Shown: piece by piece, positions 19,544 through 30,647 of the stretch
How positions within the stretch are numbered: the first letter of the stretch is position 1
Layout of the letters: every line of letters begins with the position of its first letter
From: Lepidurus packardi
Taxonomy: Eukaryota > Arthropoda > Branchiopoda > Notostraca > Triopsidae
Length of the DNA stretch: 64,000 nucleotides
Assembly: GCA_023053545.1 (NCBI GenBank)
Contig: JAKZAN010000006.1
Coordinates: 5,647,001-5,711,000 of the forward strand
Reading direction: 5' to 3'
The notes under the pieces: model-generated
The model's database searches: none
The model's input: only the letters and a program-made list of their open reading frames with translations
Told to the model about the DNA's origin: nothing
Made by a program: the position numbers and the translations under genes

Positions 19544-21687
19544 TTATAAAAATGCGGCCATGGGATCTTCATCTCGCTTTCGTTTCATATAGTAAGCTTC
19601 CATATCTTCCTCGGTGGGCACTGCCACATCCGCTTTCATGCTATTATACGCCCGTTTTCTGTCGCCCATTTCCAAGATCTTTTCAGCCATCGCGTCTTCC
19701 TTGGCTTTCTTCTCCAACGCCATCTTCAGTTTCTTGGCCTTTTCCTCTTCCTCATCGCTTTCGGAAGATGAAGACGAAGTTGAATGACGTCGTTTGCGGT
19801 TTTTCTTCTGTTTCCTCTTCTTTTCCTTCTTTTTCTGTCGTTTCTTCTCCTTATCCACCTAAAAATCACCTCATCAGCACCCCAAATCTTCTCATTTGCC
19901 ATCCAAACCCTACCTGTTGTGCTGCTTTAGGCTTTTCTTCCTCCGATTGCGATTCCACTCGACAAACACGTTTCTGCTCCACTTCTGCATCAGAAGCAGG
20001 AGCTGAAACCGAATGAGAAGGCGGTGGTAAAGCCAACTGACCTTTAACGGGTTCATTTGCCGTAACTCCAGCTTCTCCAGTGCAGTACGAGTTCTAAGCA
20101 GAAAAAACGGATGAATTCTTGAATAAAAAATTCCCTTAAAAACTCACTTTAACAGTGGAATGGCAGCACTTGAAGCCCCACTGACCTTCCCTCCACCAGG
20201 ATCCCCACACAGAGATATGGTTATTGATGAAAACGTCTTCTTCGTACCGTGAGCGGACGACCATCTTCTCCCCGCCTTTGATAATCTTGCCAGTACGCGA
20301 ATATTCGACGTAATCTTCCGTTTGGGCCAAGAGCAAGGCTTTGGGCGGGGCTTCCAAGTGTTCCCGCCCTCCGTATCGCTCCAATAGACTTTCCTGGACG
20401 TGGTACTTGATCTCTTCACGTTTCTTGCTGTATTCCACTTGCAATTTCTCCAATTTCGTGGGCTCGGCGATCAAATTCACCTCGAAACCCGCCGAACCGG
20501 CTTCCCAGGCAAAAAGCTGGGCTGTAGCTTGCTTCGCTGTGTCGCCACTGAATCTCACAAAGTTCTCCCCTGCATATCCGACCCTAATCACAGCTTTTAT
20601 GAGCATTTTTGTGACTTTTCCCTGCGTTAGCTTGTGAATATTTGAATTTTTTAAGGAAATCTTGGGAAATTTCAAGACAATTTCAAGGATCTTACTCATC
20701 GGCGTTCTTCCCAGTGTTCTTATAAGGGTTATCCCTCATGGAGCGAGTCTTGGGATCGTAATAGGCCGACGTGGGATCCAAATTCCGCAGGTACTTGGCG
20801 GTATCTTCGCGAATACGTAAATTTCGCACCGTAATTCGCTGTTTGGAGTCGACTTTCGTGCCAGGCATGTCTACTTCGTCCACATACTTGTCCTCGTCCT
20901 CTTCATCATCATCTTCTTCCTCTTCTTCCTGAAATTTGGAGAACAATCGCGTTATTATTCGAAAAAAGTCCAATTTTCAAGCTTACTTTGTCACCATCCG
21001 CGTTGCCAGACATAATTTTATCGGTTTTCAACTGTCGTTTCGCGTCTTCGACCTTCTTGAAGTCTTCAATGATGGCAGTATACTCTTGAGCGTCATAACC
21101 ATTCCAACGATCGCGTTTGCCATCGAAATCGAGCTTGAAATCCGGTTGGACGAACTCATCTGGCGCGATTTGGGCGCCTGTGAACTGGGCGCCGATTCGA
21201 CGAGGGCGTTCCATGCATTCTTTCTTCTGATGGGTCATTGCACCACAGTTCTGGCACGCCCCTTTACGGTATCGAGTGGCGATCGAGCTCTACAACGTAA
21301 CAAATGAGAGATAAAACGGTAATTAGAGGTAAATTAGGGATTAAATAAGTTTGGAGGCATTACTGTGTCCACTCCTCGGTTATACCACTCGCCTACAGTC
21401 GCGTACTCGTCTTTATTGTCTTCGCCTGGTTGGCGCTGATGTTTCAAAGTCGGGCCACGAGTGTTGTAGTACCATGGAGCGGCAGAAATGTACTGCGGAA
21501 TGTGGGGATTAATGTCGCGACCTTCTTCGTCGACAGCAGCCGGAGCTGTACCAGCTTTACGGGCTTCTTCCAATTCTTTGGCTTTGCGCCATTCCTCGCG
21601 AGATTTCTTCAAAGGTTCTTCAACACCTGATTCGGCTGCTTTGCTCTTCAGGATTTGAGAAACGGGAACAGGCACCACGGCTGCCAT
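19544..21687 (-). CDS. SLU7: SLU7 pre-mRNA splicing factor
   Basis: SLU7 acts at the second catalytic step of splicing in 3' splice-site choice. Reading from 21687: [20 protein letters not shown], then [20 protein letters not shown] and [20 protein letters not shown]. The next exon has the CCHC zinc knuckle [14 protein letters not shown] followed by [19 protein letters not shown]. Later exons give [20 protein letters not shown], an acidic tract ([14 protein letters not shown]), [20 protein letters not shown] and [20 protein letters not shown]. The C-terminus is a Lys/Arg-rich nuclear region ([20 protein letters not shown]) ending DPMAAFL. Introns are short. The start matches the family N-terminus. 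The 5' end faces MARCHF5 and the 3' end converges with PYROXD2. Confidence 0.96.
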
Positions 21688-22461
21688 GATTAGGAGAGCT
21701 TATGTGGCCCCTTAGATAATAACAATGAAAGGAAACTGGATACACGAGATTTTGTGCCAATTTGGGTAAGAAAATAAATGGAAAATACACTTGAAACACT
21801 GATACTTCGAGCTACTTCAGAAGTTTGTTTACAACTGAAGCCTTTGCGCAATGAGGCTAGCCTTAAAAGGAGGAGCATGGGAGGAGTCTAGCCCTTGCGA
21901 GTCGGGACCGGTCGGGACTAATAGCAGCGCCGCTCTGGGTGAATGGGAGAAACAAAAGTTGAAAAATTATGAGGCAGTTTAAGTGTTTACGAGTTTACGA
22001 GTTATCTAGAATGAGAAGAGATGTATGCATGTAAAACTGAGAATAAATAGTCATATACATCATTTTTAACTAATTACGATACATTATCATTTATCTAAGC
22101 ATTACCTGTCATGTTTTTGATATATTTTTATTATTTTTTTTATTTGTTTTTTATATTTTTTATCTAACACAGTGCGTTCAATGCAATCTAATCAAATAGT
22201 CGTAAGTTCATCAGCAAACATTATAAATCTTTTCTTTTATCTAAGTTAAATAGCTAATAGTTAAGATCACCTTATCAATCCTTGTTGGTCAAAAAGATAA
22301 ATCAGAGAATATTTCGCTAGCGGCGGCGCTGCCTGTATAGCACCAAGCATGTGAGCAAAATTTAATTTGTTGATTGTTTATTTGGATACCCTAGCCCATT
22401 TCTTAGCTTTTTTGTGCTATTCTAAGAACTGAAAGTAGCCTATAGTTGGACTAATTTTACT
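21688..22461. promoter_or_regulatory. Shared divergent promoter region, SLU7 and MARCHF5
   Basis: About 770 bp between two start codons pointing apart. It includes a GC-rich patch near 21895-21945 next to SLU7 (GTCGGGACCGGTCGGGACTA contains a direct repeat of GTCGGGAC) and an AT-rich middle near 22020-22330. No open reading frame of interest. Confidence 0.45.
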
Positions 22462-24161
22462 ATGGAGGATTCCGATCGAATTCCTGGTCACGACACGGAA
22501 ATAAACAATTACGCCATTGGATTAGACTTATTTTCCTCCAACTCTTGCGAAGACACTGAATCCAAAGTTTCTCTCCAAGACGCAGCTGACAAGTACAAAT
22601 TGTAAATATCTTTGCTGAAATTCAAAGCTAATGTATGGTTTCAATGCTAGAAAACATTGTTGGGTTTGCTTCGCTTCTGAAGACGAAGATATCCATGCCG
22701 AATGGGTCCAACCTTGCAAATGCAAAGGATCCAGTAAATGGGTATACATATATAGAATTAATAGTTCAAAACATACTGTAATCTGTCATTTTACTCTTTA
22801 GGTCCATCAGTCCTGTTTGCAAAGATGGATAGATGAAAAACAACGCAATAACGCCACTGCCAAAGTTTCTTGCTCGCAATGCAACTCCGACTACATCATC
22901 TTATTCCCCCGCATGGGTATTCAACGTTCTTTCCTTTACCAGATACTCAGATTCTAACTAGAATCGATCTTAGGTCCATTGGTCATAATCCTTGACACAA
23001 TAGACGGGCTAATTTATCGTATTTGCCCGTTCATTGCCGCAGGCGTTGTCATTGGTTGCATATACTGGACCGCAGTGACTTATGGCGCTGTCACAGTAAT
23101 GCAGGTAATAACATAAGTTCACATAACTGCCGATTTTCAAACTTTGTAAGGATTTTTTCATAGGTTGTCGGCCCTAAAGATGGTTTAGCCGTTATGGATC
23201 AGGCGGATCCATTAGTACTCTTAGTAGGTTTGCCTGCTATTCCAGTGATGCTGATTTTCGGCAAAATGATCAATTGGGAAGATACTGCACTTTTATTGCT
23301 TCGCGAACATTTGCCCAAGATTCCTATAATGAAATACGTCTTCCCCATCTTTAAGTAAGAAACAGAATTCGGTTACTCGTGACTATTACAATAATTATGA
23401 CTAAAGACAATTATTAAATTATTAAAGACAATTATTATATTATTAAAGAGAATTATTAAATTATTAAAGAGAATTATTAAATTATTAAAGACAATTATTA
23501 CATTATTAAAGAGAATTATTACATTATTAAAGACAATTATTAAAGACAATTATTACATTATTAAAGACAATTATTAAATTATTAAAGAGAATTATTGAAT
23601 TATTAAAGACAATTATTACATTATTAAAGAGAATTATTACATTATTAAAAAGAATTATTAAATTATTAGAGACAATTATTAAATTATTAAAGAGAATTAT
23701 TACATTATTAAAGATAATTATTATAGACTAATTATGACAATTATCTTATGCCTAAAGCATATGTTTGCGTTTGTTCTTATCTGTGGTTAATTTGTAGTAT
23801 TTTTTTTTAGTAAACCGACAAATTCCTCCCGAATTAACAACCCAGAAACGCCCCCTTTATCGGATCCCTTATCGGGTACGCGATTACTGTGCGGAGCCCT
23901 TTTATTCCCTTCCATGGCGGTTTTGTTCGGCAAAGCGTTGTTCGAACATATCAAATCCAACCTTAAACGAACCTTTTTCGTAAGTTCTTAGTAATTTACA
24001 ATCGGATTTTCACGCTTGAATGTTTTTCTATTATTAATGCTACTTTTTTGAAGGGTGGATTGACGTTTCTGGTCGTTAAAGGCGTTTTGAAAATCTACCA
24101 TAAGCAAAGCATCTACGTCAGACAATGCCAACGGAAAATTATGGACTTTTCCGCGTTGTAA
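22462..24161 (+). CDS. MARCHF5: MARCHF5 mitochondrial RING-CH E3 ubiquitin ligase
   Basis: MARCHF5/MITOL is an outer-mitochondrial-membrane E3 ligase acting on fission and quality-control proteins. Seven exons join in phase to 314 residues: 22462-22601, 22651-22741, 22802-22916, 22974-23104, 23164-23354, 23811-23979 and 24054-24161. The RING-CH domain runs from CWVCFASEDEDIHAEWVQPC through CKCKGSSKWVHQSCLQRWID to SCSQCNSDYIILFP, with all C4HC3 ligands. Membrane segments include CPFIAAGVVIGCIYWTAVTY, DPLVLLVGLPAIPVMLIFGK and ILCGALL-like RLLCGALLFPSMAVLFGK. About 47 acidic residues (MEDSDRIPGHDTEINNYAIG) precede the RING domain, longer than the dozen in the human protein. The fifth intron carries a minisatellite. 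Confidence 0.96.
23398..23730. repeat. 21-bp AT-rich minisatellite in MARCHF5 intron 5
   Basis: About fourteen units of the type ATTATTAAAGAGAATTATTA plus one base, varying at GAC/GAG and at the last base of the unit. It accounts for most of the 456-bp intron, while the gene's other introns are 49-74 bp. Confidence 0.9.
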
Positions 24162-24545
24162 ACTTTGCAACTTTTCCTACATTATTATAAATAGGTTCTA
24201 AACTAGCTTCAGTCTGACAGAGTTTCATTGTTGCAGCAAGAATGAAACTGGGTTTCAACTTCGGTGTTTTCAACTAGCGTCGACAATGAAAATCACCGCG
24301 CGTTTCCGTAATTCTGCAACAATGAAACTCCCGCTTTTCCTTTCGTTTCAAGCACCGGTATAACAACTATCAAAACTTGTAAAGAAAGGTGCTAGCATGA
24401 AAAATTGAACTCATTTCATTGTTGCAACTATTACTGTTGATGTGTTATACACTTTGGAGTGTAGAATTCCCCCAAAAACGAGCTCAAAGGGATTTTAGTT
24501 AGTGAGAAAGTGGTTATTCCATCGATAAGCCTTTTGTGTTATAGG
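24162..24545. other. MARCHF5 3' flank
   Basis: No gene. The motif AACAATGAAAC/TTTCATTGTTGC recurs in both orientations (near 24226, 24322 and 24413), giving short dispersed inverted repeats. This is also the original downstream sequence of ADO before the hAT element inserted. Confidence 0.45.
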
Positions 24546-24553
24546 ATTTATTT

Positions 24554-27137
24554 CAGCGGTCTTCAACCTGGGCGATATCGCCCACTTGTGGGCGTTTTGA
24601 GCTTTTCAGTGGGCGGTGAGCCAGGAGTGGGCGGTGAGGGGGGCGCTCAGGCTTTCTCTGGGTACTTCATGTCCACTGAAAGATAGGACTGGAAAAAGGG
24701 GAAAAGTTGTCTGCAATAGGGGTAATTTCCACGAGGGTTTCTCAAGGAGCGAAATGCGAAGTACTAACTTGCCTCCCTACGATCGTCTTTTCTTCACTTT
24801 TCCCCCTTTCGTATTTTTTTTTAACGTTGCGAAGTCGAACGTCAAGTTGCACAGAGAAGGAGCTCCCCAACAAGAGTAGTCGGTGAAGTCCTGCCTTTTT
24901 GTCCACATGTGATTTTGTTCGCTACCGTTATTTCCGTTTATTCTTTTCATCTACAAAATTTTTACATGAACACTATTCCGTGAAGATATCTTTCGTAAGT
25001 TACATGTCTTAAAAGTTTTCTTTGAAGCGGTTAGTAAACAATGTTATTTACTGAAATTTCCAACTTTCTGAACTTCAGGAATCGCATTCCCACGCATGAC
25101 AATTGTATGTCTGATTGAAAAATGCCACCTAAGAAGAGCTGTCGTCAATATTCTCAAGCTTATTTGGCATATGGCTTTATTGAGTCAGCCAATGACAAAC
25201 GTATACCAATGTGCCTCTTGTGCGAAAAGACATTCTCTAACGAAGCGATGAAGCCGTCACGCCTAAAAGAGCATTTGCAGGCAAAGCACCCACTGATGAT
25301 TGAAAAACCTCTGGAGTTTTTTAAAGATCTGCGGGATAAATTTCAAAACCGTAGAACAGTAACTGCCCTGTTCGAAAGGAAAAACTCGATGGCCGAAGAC
25401 GGACTAGTCGCTTCGTACAAGATTGCCGAGCTTATTAGTAAGTGTGGAAAACCTCACACTATTGGCGAAAAGCTTATCAAGCCGGCACTGCTAGAGGTCA
25501 TCAGTACGGTTATGCATCAGAATCCTACTGATGTTTTGAACGTTATACCTCTGAGTGCTGCCTCCATGCAAAGGCGCATTGATGAAATGGCAATCGATGT
25601 TAAAAGCCAACTAACCGCGAAACTTAAATCTAGAAAATTTTCTATCCAGCTTGACGAGACAACTTTGTCCGACAACTCTTCATTATTAATGGCATACGTG
25701 AGGTATTTTGAGGACGACTGCACTTTGCAGGAAGAAATGCTTTTCGCAGAAAAGCTTGTCACTGATACCAAAGGTGAATCAGTCTTTGCAGCGTTGAAAC
25801 TGTTTTTTGATAAAAATTACATTACAATGAAGAATGTTATTGCATGCGCAACTGACGGAGCCCCTTCCATGGTTGGGCGATACAAAGGGTTACTCGCCTT
25901 TTTGAAACACGAAGTGCCAACCATGTTTACAATTCATTGCGTGGCTCATAGACAGCACCTTGTGGCCAAACAACTTAGCCCCGCACTTCACGCTTCTTTG
26001 AACGTCATTGTCTCTGCTATTAATCGAATTAAAGCAAATGCAAAGAAAGATAGAATATTTCGTCAGCTCTGCGACGCAAATGACGAAGAATTTGAGCGGC
26101 TAATTCTGCACACAGAGGTGCGCTGGCTTTCTAAGGGTAACTGCCTTACTCGCTTTGCTGCCTTGTACACAACTGTACTGGAATTTTTTACTGAAACCGG
26201 TGAAATTAACTATTGTGATGATTTGGAAAAGGCGAAGAAAGATGCCTTTTATTTGGCCGCTCTTTACCGGAAATTTAATGATGTTAGTTTGCAGCTTCAA
26301 GGGAAGTTGGTCACACTCATAGACTGCAAACGATCAATCGCGACTTTTATTGGGAAGCTAGACATGTTCCGACAAAATATCTTGAGGAAAGAATTCTATC
26401 AATTTCCTGAGCTGTCCTCCATTTCTGCAGAACTTGAGACGGCCGATATTGATAAATATGGAAAACACCTCACTGCATTAAAAGTGGATATGCAGAATCG
26501 CTTTCGAGATCTGCTTGAAATGAAAGTAGCCCCATGGATGATAAACCCTTTCGTTTGTAACATAAATGAAGTTGAAGTTGCTCATCAAGAGGAGGTTTTG
26601 GAACTACAGCATGACCAAGAAGCTCGGTTGTACTTTGATCAGGGAGGATATGCGCAGCTTTGGCAGAGAAAAGAAATTACACTGCGATATCCGACTTTAT
26701 GGAAAGAGATGGAGTTGCCGCTTTTGGCATTCCCGACTTCATATTTAGTCGAGACAGGCTTCAGCGCCGTTGTGAACTTGTTAACGAAACAAAGAAACCG
26801 CCTGGATATTGTTGAAAGAGGAGATCTCCGTCTTTTCCTTACGAACCTCAAGCCGGACATAAAGGAACTAGTCTCCAAACATCAGTGTCAGGGTTCTCAC
26901 TAAGTAGTAATTTGTCGTTTGTGTAAAATTTTTTAAAAATAATCAGAAACGTTGTGCAAAATAATACCAAATAAACTAGTTCCAGTGATATATAGAAAAA
27001 AGTTTTATCGTGTTTAACATACTGGTAAAAGCTTATATTTATGAAATTATAACAAAAATCTGGTGGGCGCTGGCAGGTTTGGGTCATGGAAAATTTGACA
27101 AAAGTGGGCGGTGGCCGAAAAAGGTTGAAGACCACTG
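24554..27137 (+). mobile_element. hAT superfamily DNA transposon 2 (ZBED/Charlie-like), apparently intact
   Basis: A 2,584-bp element. The left end CAGCGGTCTTCAACCT and right end AGGTTGAAGACCACTG are inverted repeats with one mismatch in 16. Each flank has the 8-bp duplication ATTTATTT (24546-24553 and 27138-27145). GTGGGCG repeats occur just inside both ends. A single uninterrupted 593-codon transposase is inside. The right duplication ends two bases from the ADO stop codon. Intact ends, duplication and reading frame suggest a recent insertion that may still be mobile. Confidence 0.96.
25122..26903 (+). CDS. hAT-2 transposase, ZBED5/SCAND3-like, full length
   Basis: A 593-residue intronless protein. 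An N-terminal BED-type zinc finger is seen as CLLCEKTF with HLQAKHPL (residues about 30-55). The RNase H-like core follows: FSIQLDETTLSDNSSLLMAY supplies the first catalytic Asp, ACATDGAPSMVGRYKGLLAF the second, and HTEVRWLSKGNCLTRF the later conserved block with the Glu/Arg-Trp signature. The C-terminal dimerisation region is LLAFPTSYLVETGFSAVVNL. These blocks occur in order in ZBED5 and SCAND3-type domesticated transposases and in Charlie-like hAT elements. No stop or frameshift interrupts it. Because it lies between matched ends and an 8-bp target duplication, it is better read as a live transposase than a domesticated gene. Confidence 0.93.
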   Translation: MPPKKSCRQYSQAYLAYGFIESANDKRIPMCLLCEKTFSNEAMKPSRLKEHLQAKHPLMIEKPLEFFKDLRDKFQNRRTVTALFERKNSMAEDGLVASYKIAELISKCGKPHTIGEKLIKPALLEVISTVMHQNPTDVLNVIPLSAASMQRRIDEMAIDVKSQLTAKLKSRKFSIQLDETTLSDNSSLLMAYVRYFEDDCTLQEEMLFAEKLVTDTKGESVFAALKLFFDKNYITMKNVIACATDGAPSMVGRYKGLLAFLKHEVPTMFTIHCVAHRQHLVAKQLSPALHASLNVIVSAINRIKANAKKDRIFRQLCDANDEEFERLILHTEVRWLSKGNCLTRFAALYTTVLEFFTETGEINYCDDLEKAKKDAFYLAALYRKFNDVSLQLQGKLVTLIDCKRSIATFIGKLDMFRQNILRKEFYQFPELSSISAELETADIDKYGKHLTALKVDMQNRFRDLLEMKVAPWMINPFVCNINEVEVAHQEEVLELQHDQEARLYFDQGGYAQLWQRKEITLRYPTLWKEMELPLLAFPTSYLVETGFSAVVNLLTKQRNRLDIVERGDLRLFLTNLKPDIKELVSKHQCQGSH

Positions 27138-27147
27138 ATTTATTTGG

Positions 27148-27898
27148 TTATTTGAAACTTTCGAGACTAGGGCCTTCATAAGGTACGGAATTACACCAAT
27201 AATCGTCCGGACATGGAACTTCCATGAGCATTTCAGTGTTGGAGTCGCTTTCTCCTTCGGGCAGAATGATTGGTTTGTAATAATGGCAGGCATTACCGGA
27301 AGGATAGGGCGGCGCGAGGATATCTAAGAACGACGCGGAGCCGTCCACTGATTGGATATGATGCAAATTACGCTGTACAGGCGAAAGTAAACACGCTGGA
27401 TCTTCCGCTGTTCTTTGTTCGATGCCATGATTATGCACCGGGATCCGAGGCAGGGACGAATAACTCGTTAATAACTCAATAGACGGTAGTTGCGTGAACG
27501 TTTGAATGGATAACGAACCATGGAGCACCTAATTCAACCACAATTAGGTTCAAACAAGCTATTTCCAGAGAGATCCTATACTATACTACCTTAACGATGC
27601 CATGCATGTTAGGATGGTCATGGAGCGGTAATTGGGCGCCTGCTTTCAGTACGAAGATGCCTATGCTTACGATGTCGTTCTGGAATACGTCTATGTAAGT
27701 AACAGGAGCGTCGCTGGAAGGATGACATGCGATATCTGCTAGGCAAGTTTCGGATGCAAAGCCCAGGTCGTGGGCTCGTATTTCACTCGCTAGAGCCGAC
27801 AGTTTTGTCAGCTTTTCTTCCAAGAGTTCGCTAGCGTGGATTCGGCGTGAAAACGCACACAAAGCTGTTTTAACCAAGTTTTCAATGCGAGGTACCAT
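27148..27898 (-). CDS. ADO: Cysteamine / N-terminal cysteine dioxygenase (ADO)
   Basis: ADO is a non-heme-iron thiol dioxygenase that oxidises cysteamine and N-terminal cysteines of proteins. Two exons (27590-27898 and 27148-27528) join in phase 0 across HGIVK|VLHGSL to 229 residues (human about 270). The cupin segment is GIFVLKAGAQLPLHDHPNMH, supplying the two iron-binding histidines (HDH). The third is expected in the second exon, where RNLHHIQSVDGSASFLDILA and PPYPSGNACHYYKPI match the family. The stop codon (27148-27150) is separated by two bases from a transposon target duplication that contains the AATAAA hexamer. The start codon lies at the edge of a triplicated upstream repeat. Confidence 0.93.
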
Positions 27899-28295
27899 GT
27901 TATTGTTTTTATTTCAGCCGTAGGCATGGCTTGTGAACGGTGAACTGAAACATGGCGGCTCGCCTATCCTGTTCTGGTCTCGCGCGCGTGATTCAAATAA
28001 TACGGTCAGACGTTTGAAAACATATTGTTTTTATTGCAGCCGCAGCCGCAAGGGATGGCATGGCTTGTGAACGGTGAACTGAAACATGGCGGCTCGCCTA
28101 TCCTGTTCTGGTCACGTGGTCGTGATTCAAATAATACGGTCAGACGTTTGAAAACATATTGTTTTTATTGCAGCCGGAGCCGCAAGGGATGGCATGGCTT
28201 GTGAACGGTGAACTGAAACATCGCGGCTCGCCTATCCTGTTCTGGTCACGTGGTCGCGCGCGTGATTCAAATAATACGGTCAGACGTTGGGAAAC
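27897..28295. repeat. Three tandem repeats forming the ADO promoter and leader
   Basis: Three units of about 120-140 bp, beginning with CATATTGTTTTTATTGCAGC (units 2 and 3) or a related sequence at the ADO ATG (unit 1), and ending with AATACGGTCAGACGTTTGAA. Each has GCGGCTCGCCTATCCTGTTC. On the ADO strand units 1 and 2 carry an upstream ATG in the context GCCGCCATGTTTCAG, opening a short upstream frame; unit 3 has GCGATG instead. Units are almost identical, so the expansion is recent. Confidence 0.9.
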
Positions 28296-28622
28296 ACTAA
28301 GCATAACTCGGCGTTTTTTGTTCATTTTTGCCCAAGAAATCAATCAAGTTGATTGTATTCAGAGTTACTGAGGATGTTGACCAGTTTAACCATAAAGTTA
28401 AATTAGTTTTGTTCAAAAGTACGACTAATCTAGGCAGACTATACTTTCCGGTTTCCCTTGCTTGCAGTTCACTTACATTTGCAATTCTGAACACAGATCC
28501 ACAATACGGAGTTTTTTTTTTTTTAACGTAACGCACGATTACGATCTGTACTCTTGAGTTGGCAGAGGAATGATCAAAAAATTATCCAAAAATGCCCCGT
28601 CAAATAATAAAAAAGGGCCTTT
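28296..28622. other. Spacer between ADO promoter repeats and allantoicase 3' end
   Basis: No gene is recognised. A T-run near 28511-28525 is the only simple feature. Both neighbours are transcribed on the minus strand, so this is allantoicase 3' flank and distal ADO promoter. Confidence 0.4.
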
Positions 28623-30647
28623 TTAAGCAAACTGTTTCACCGGCATCATAACGGTTTTGCGAACATGGCCCCAGACGCGGAATCTGCTCACGCCGCCATC
28701 AGGCACGATAGTTAACCGCACTAAATTCACAGTTCCATGGTTCTGGAGCTGAGTGCCGCCAAAGTAATGCGGCTTATTCGGCAAAAGCTATGAAAAATCC
28801 AATAAAATTACCCGATTTCAATACAAAAAATTCCGAAAAATAGTACTTTCTGGGGCGACAAGATCGTAATCCACGGCTCGCCATCCATTTTCTGAACCAA
28901 TTCGTTTTCACTCCCTTCTGGAGCAAAGCATGCTTCCACTTTGCAAAAATCAGGCGAATTTCCTTTGAAATGATGCGTATCGATCTCAACCGCTTGGACA
29001 TTTCCGGGATGGCCTAGCTTAAACACAGCCCATTCGAATCCCACATGGTTCAAGAACCCGTTTTCATCCACTGTGCCACAAAATAACCGAAAAATGATCC
29101 AAAAATGACCAGAATTAGCATTTCACTCTAATTTCTTCCAATCATTTCACTCAAATTTCACTCAATTTTAACAGGAGCGATAACATGCGCCTTACGATGC
29201 AAAATTGGAGGTCTATCAAGACGACGAGCAGTTTCCCAGCCATCAAACATTCCCATGGCTCGTCCAGGGCACAAAAGATTACTCGGGTGACCGAAATGGG
29301 CGTCACTGACAGCTACAACGCATCCCCCGCACGTTACAGAAGCCAAATCCACGCGTTCAGTAGAAGGAATCGATGACCAATCAAACCTGAATTGAATACC
29401 ATTGGGATAACAATTCAATACAATTCACTTGATCATTAGTGATGCTTATGCTTATGCATTAGTGAAGAACAGGAGTGTTTTTAACCGAACCTGGGCTCGC
29501 CATAGACACGTAACCTCGCAATTCCACCATCAGGATACATATTAAGGCGAATATGCGTCAAAATTACGTTCTGTTGCTCGCTCGCAAAGTACTGAAGCCG
29601 AGTTTCAGGCAAGCCAGGCTTCAACGGCTGAGGACGGACCAATTCCGGCCATTTCTAGTAGAAAATTTCCATAAATTCATCAGAAATGAAACTTAAAACC
29701 CCCCGATAATGGCATAAAATCCATAAATAAATTCCACAAAAATGGTATATACATCTAAAATAAACTAACACAAGCTTATGGCTGAGGCCGGACCAACTCG
29801 GTCGTTTCCAATAGAAAATGTCGTGAATTCTTCAGAATTCAACCCCCAAAAAACGATACTTTCTATAAGATACACACATAATTACACCAATATGTAGGAA
29901 AAACTAACACTAATGTATCAAACAGAATAAGGAAAGGATACAAAAGATGGTTCAATATATTTACTTCAGATTGGAGTTTAGCAAGAGCTCCAAATTGCTC
30001 AGGAAACGCCGAAGCTCCAACTGTGGACTTTCGTGGAGGGATTTTTTTCTCATCTAAAGAGTTAAAGGTTTCGTTAATGGTTTAGCATTGTTAGGACTTG
30101 GTGTTTAAACCTTCAGTGTTGAGATATGCTCCTTGGATAGAAAAACATGGCGCATAATTGCCAACAAAGAACGCCGTATCCAGTTGGAAGCCTCGGATTA
30201 CGCCTGGAATGCCGAGCTTAATGATACACCAATCATGACCTGGAATTCGCTTTCGACGAGTCTCCCAACCGTCCATCCACTTGCCATATTCGGTGTAGAC
30301 TCCTTCTTTGAATTCCGGTTCTTTCGTCTGGTAAAAAGAGCAAGAAAAGGTAAACGAACTGTCAGGGCAGTTTGGCTTGTTCTTGTAAACTGACCTTTAA
30401 TAAGTTGTCTGCCTCGGCAAAGAAATCATCAGTAGCAAAGACAATCCCTCCTCCAACCTTACAAAGTAGATGAAGAATAAATAAAAAGCCGAAATAGGAG
30501 TTTTGCATCGAAAATGCAATGCAAACCAAAGTTTTTGATTGTTGGGGTAATGTTCTTTATTTTTTATATTTGAATTACCTTGGTGGTGGCGAGGTCTACA
30601 AATTTTACAAGCTCAGCTTCAAGGCTTGCTTGGTCTAAATTAGCCAT
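28623..30647 (-). CDS. ALLC: Allantoicase
   Basis: Allantoicase hydrolyses allantoate to ureidoglycolate and urea in purine breakdown. About eight exons are seen. The start at 30647 reads [20 protein letters not shown]. Then [20 protein letters not shown] and [20 protein letters not shown] lead into [20 protein letters not shown]. The second allantoicase repeat restates the pattern: [35 protein letters not shown], then [20 protein letters not shown] and [10 protein letters not shown]. Each repeat closes with its own [19 protein letters not shown] or [20 protein letters not shown]. The last exon ends [11 protein letters not shown]. This two-repeat layout is the family architecture. It shares a promoter region with HIGD2A. 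Confidence 0.95.

Noticed and set aside
21430-21630. Plus-strand frames across SLU7
   Set aside because: Shadows of the SLU7 coding strand.
24554-27137. Domesticated ZBED-type host gene
   Set aside because: It lies exactly between matched inverted ends with an 8-bp target duplication, so a transposon is the simpler reading.
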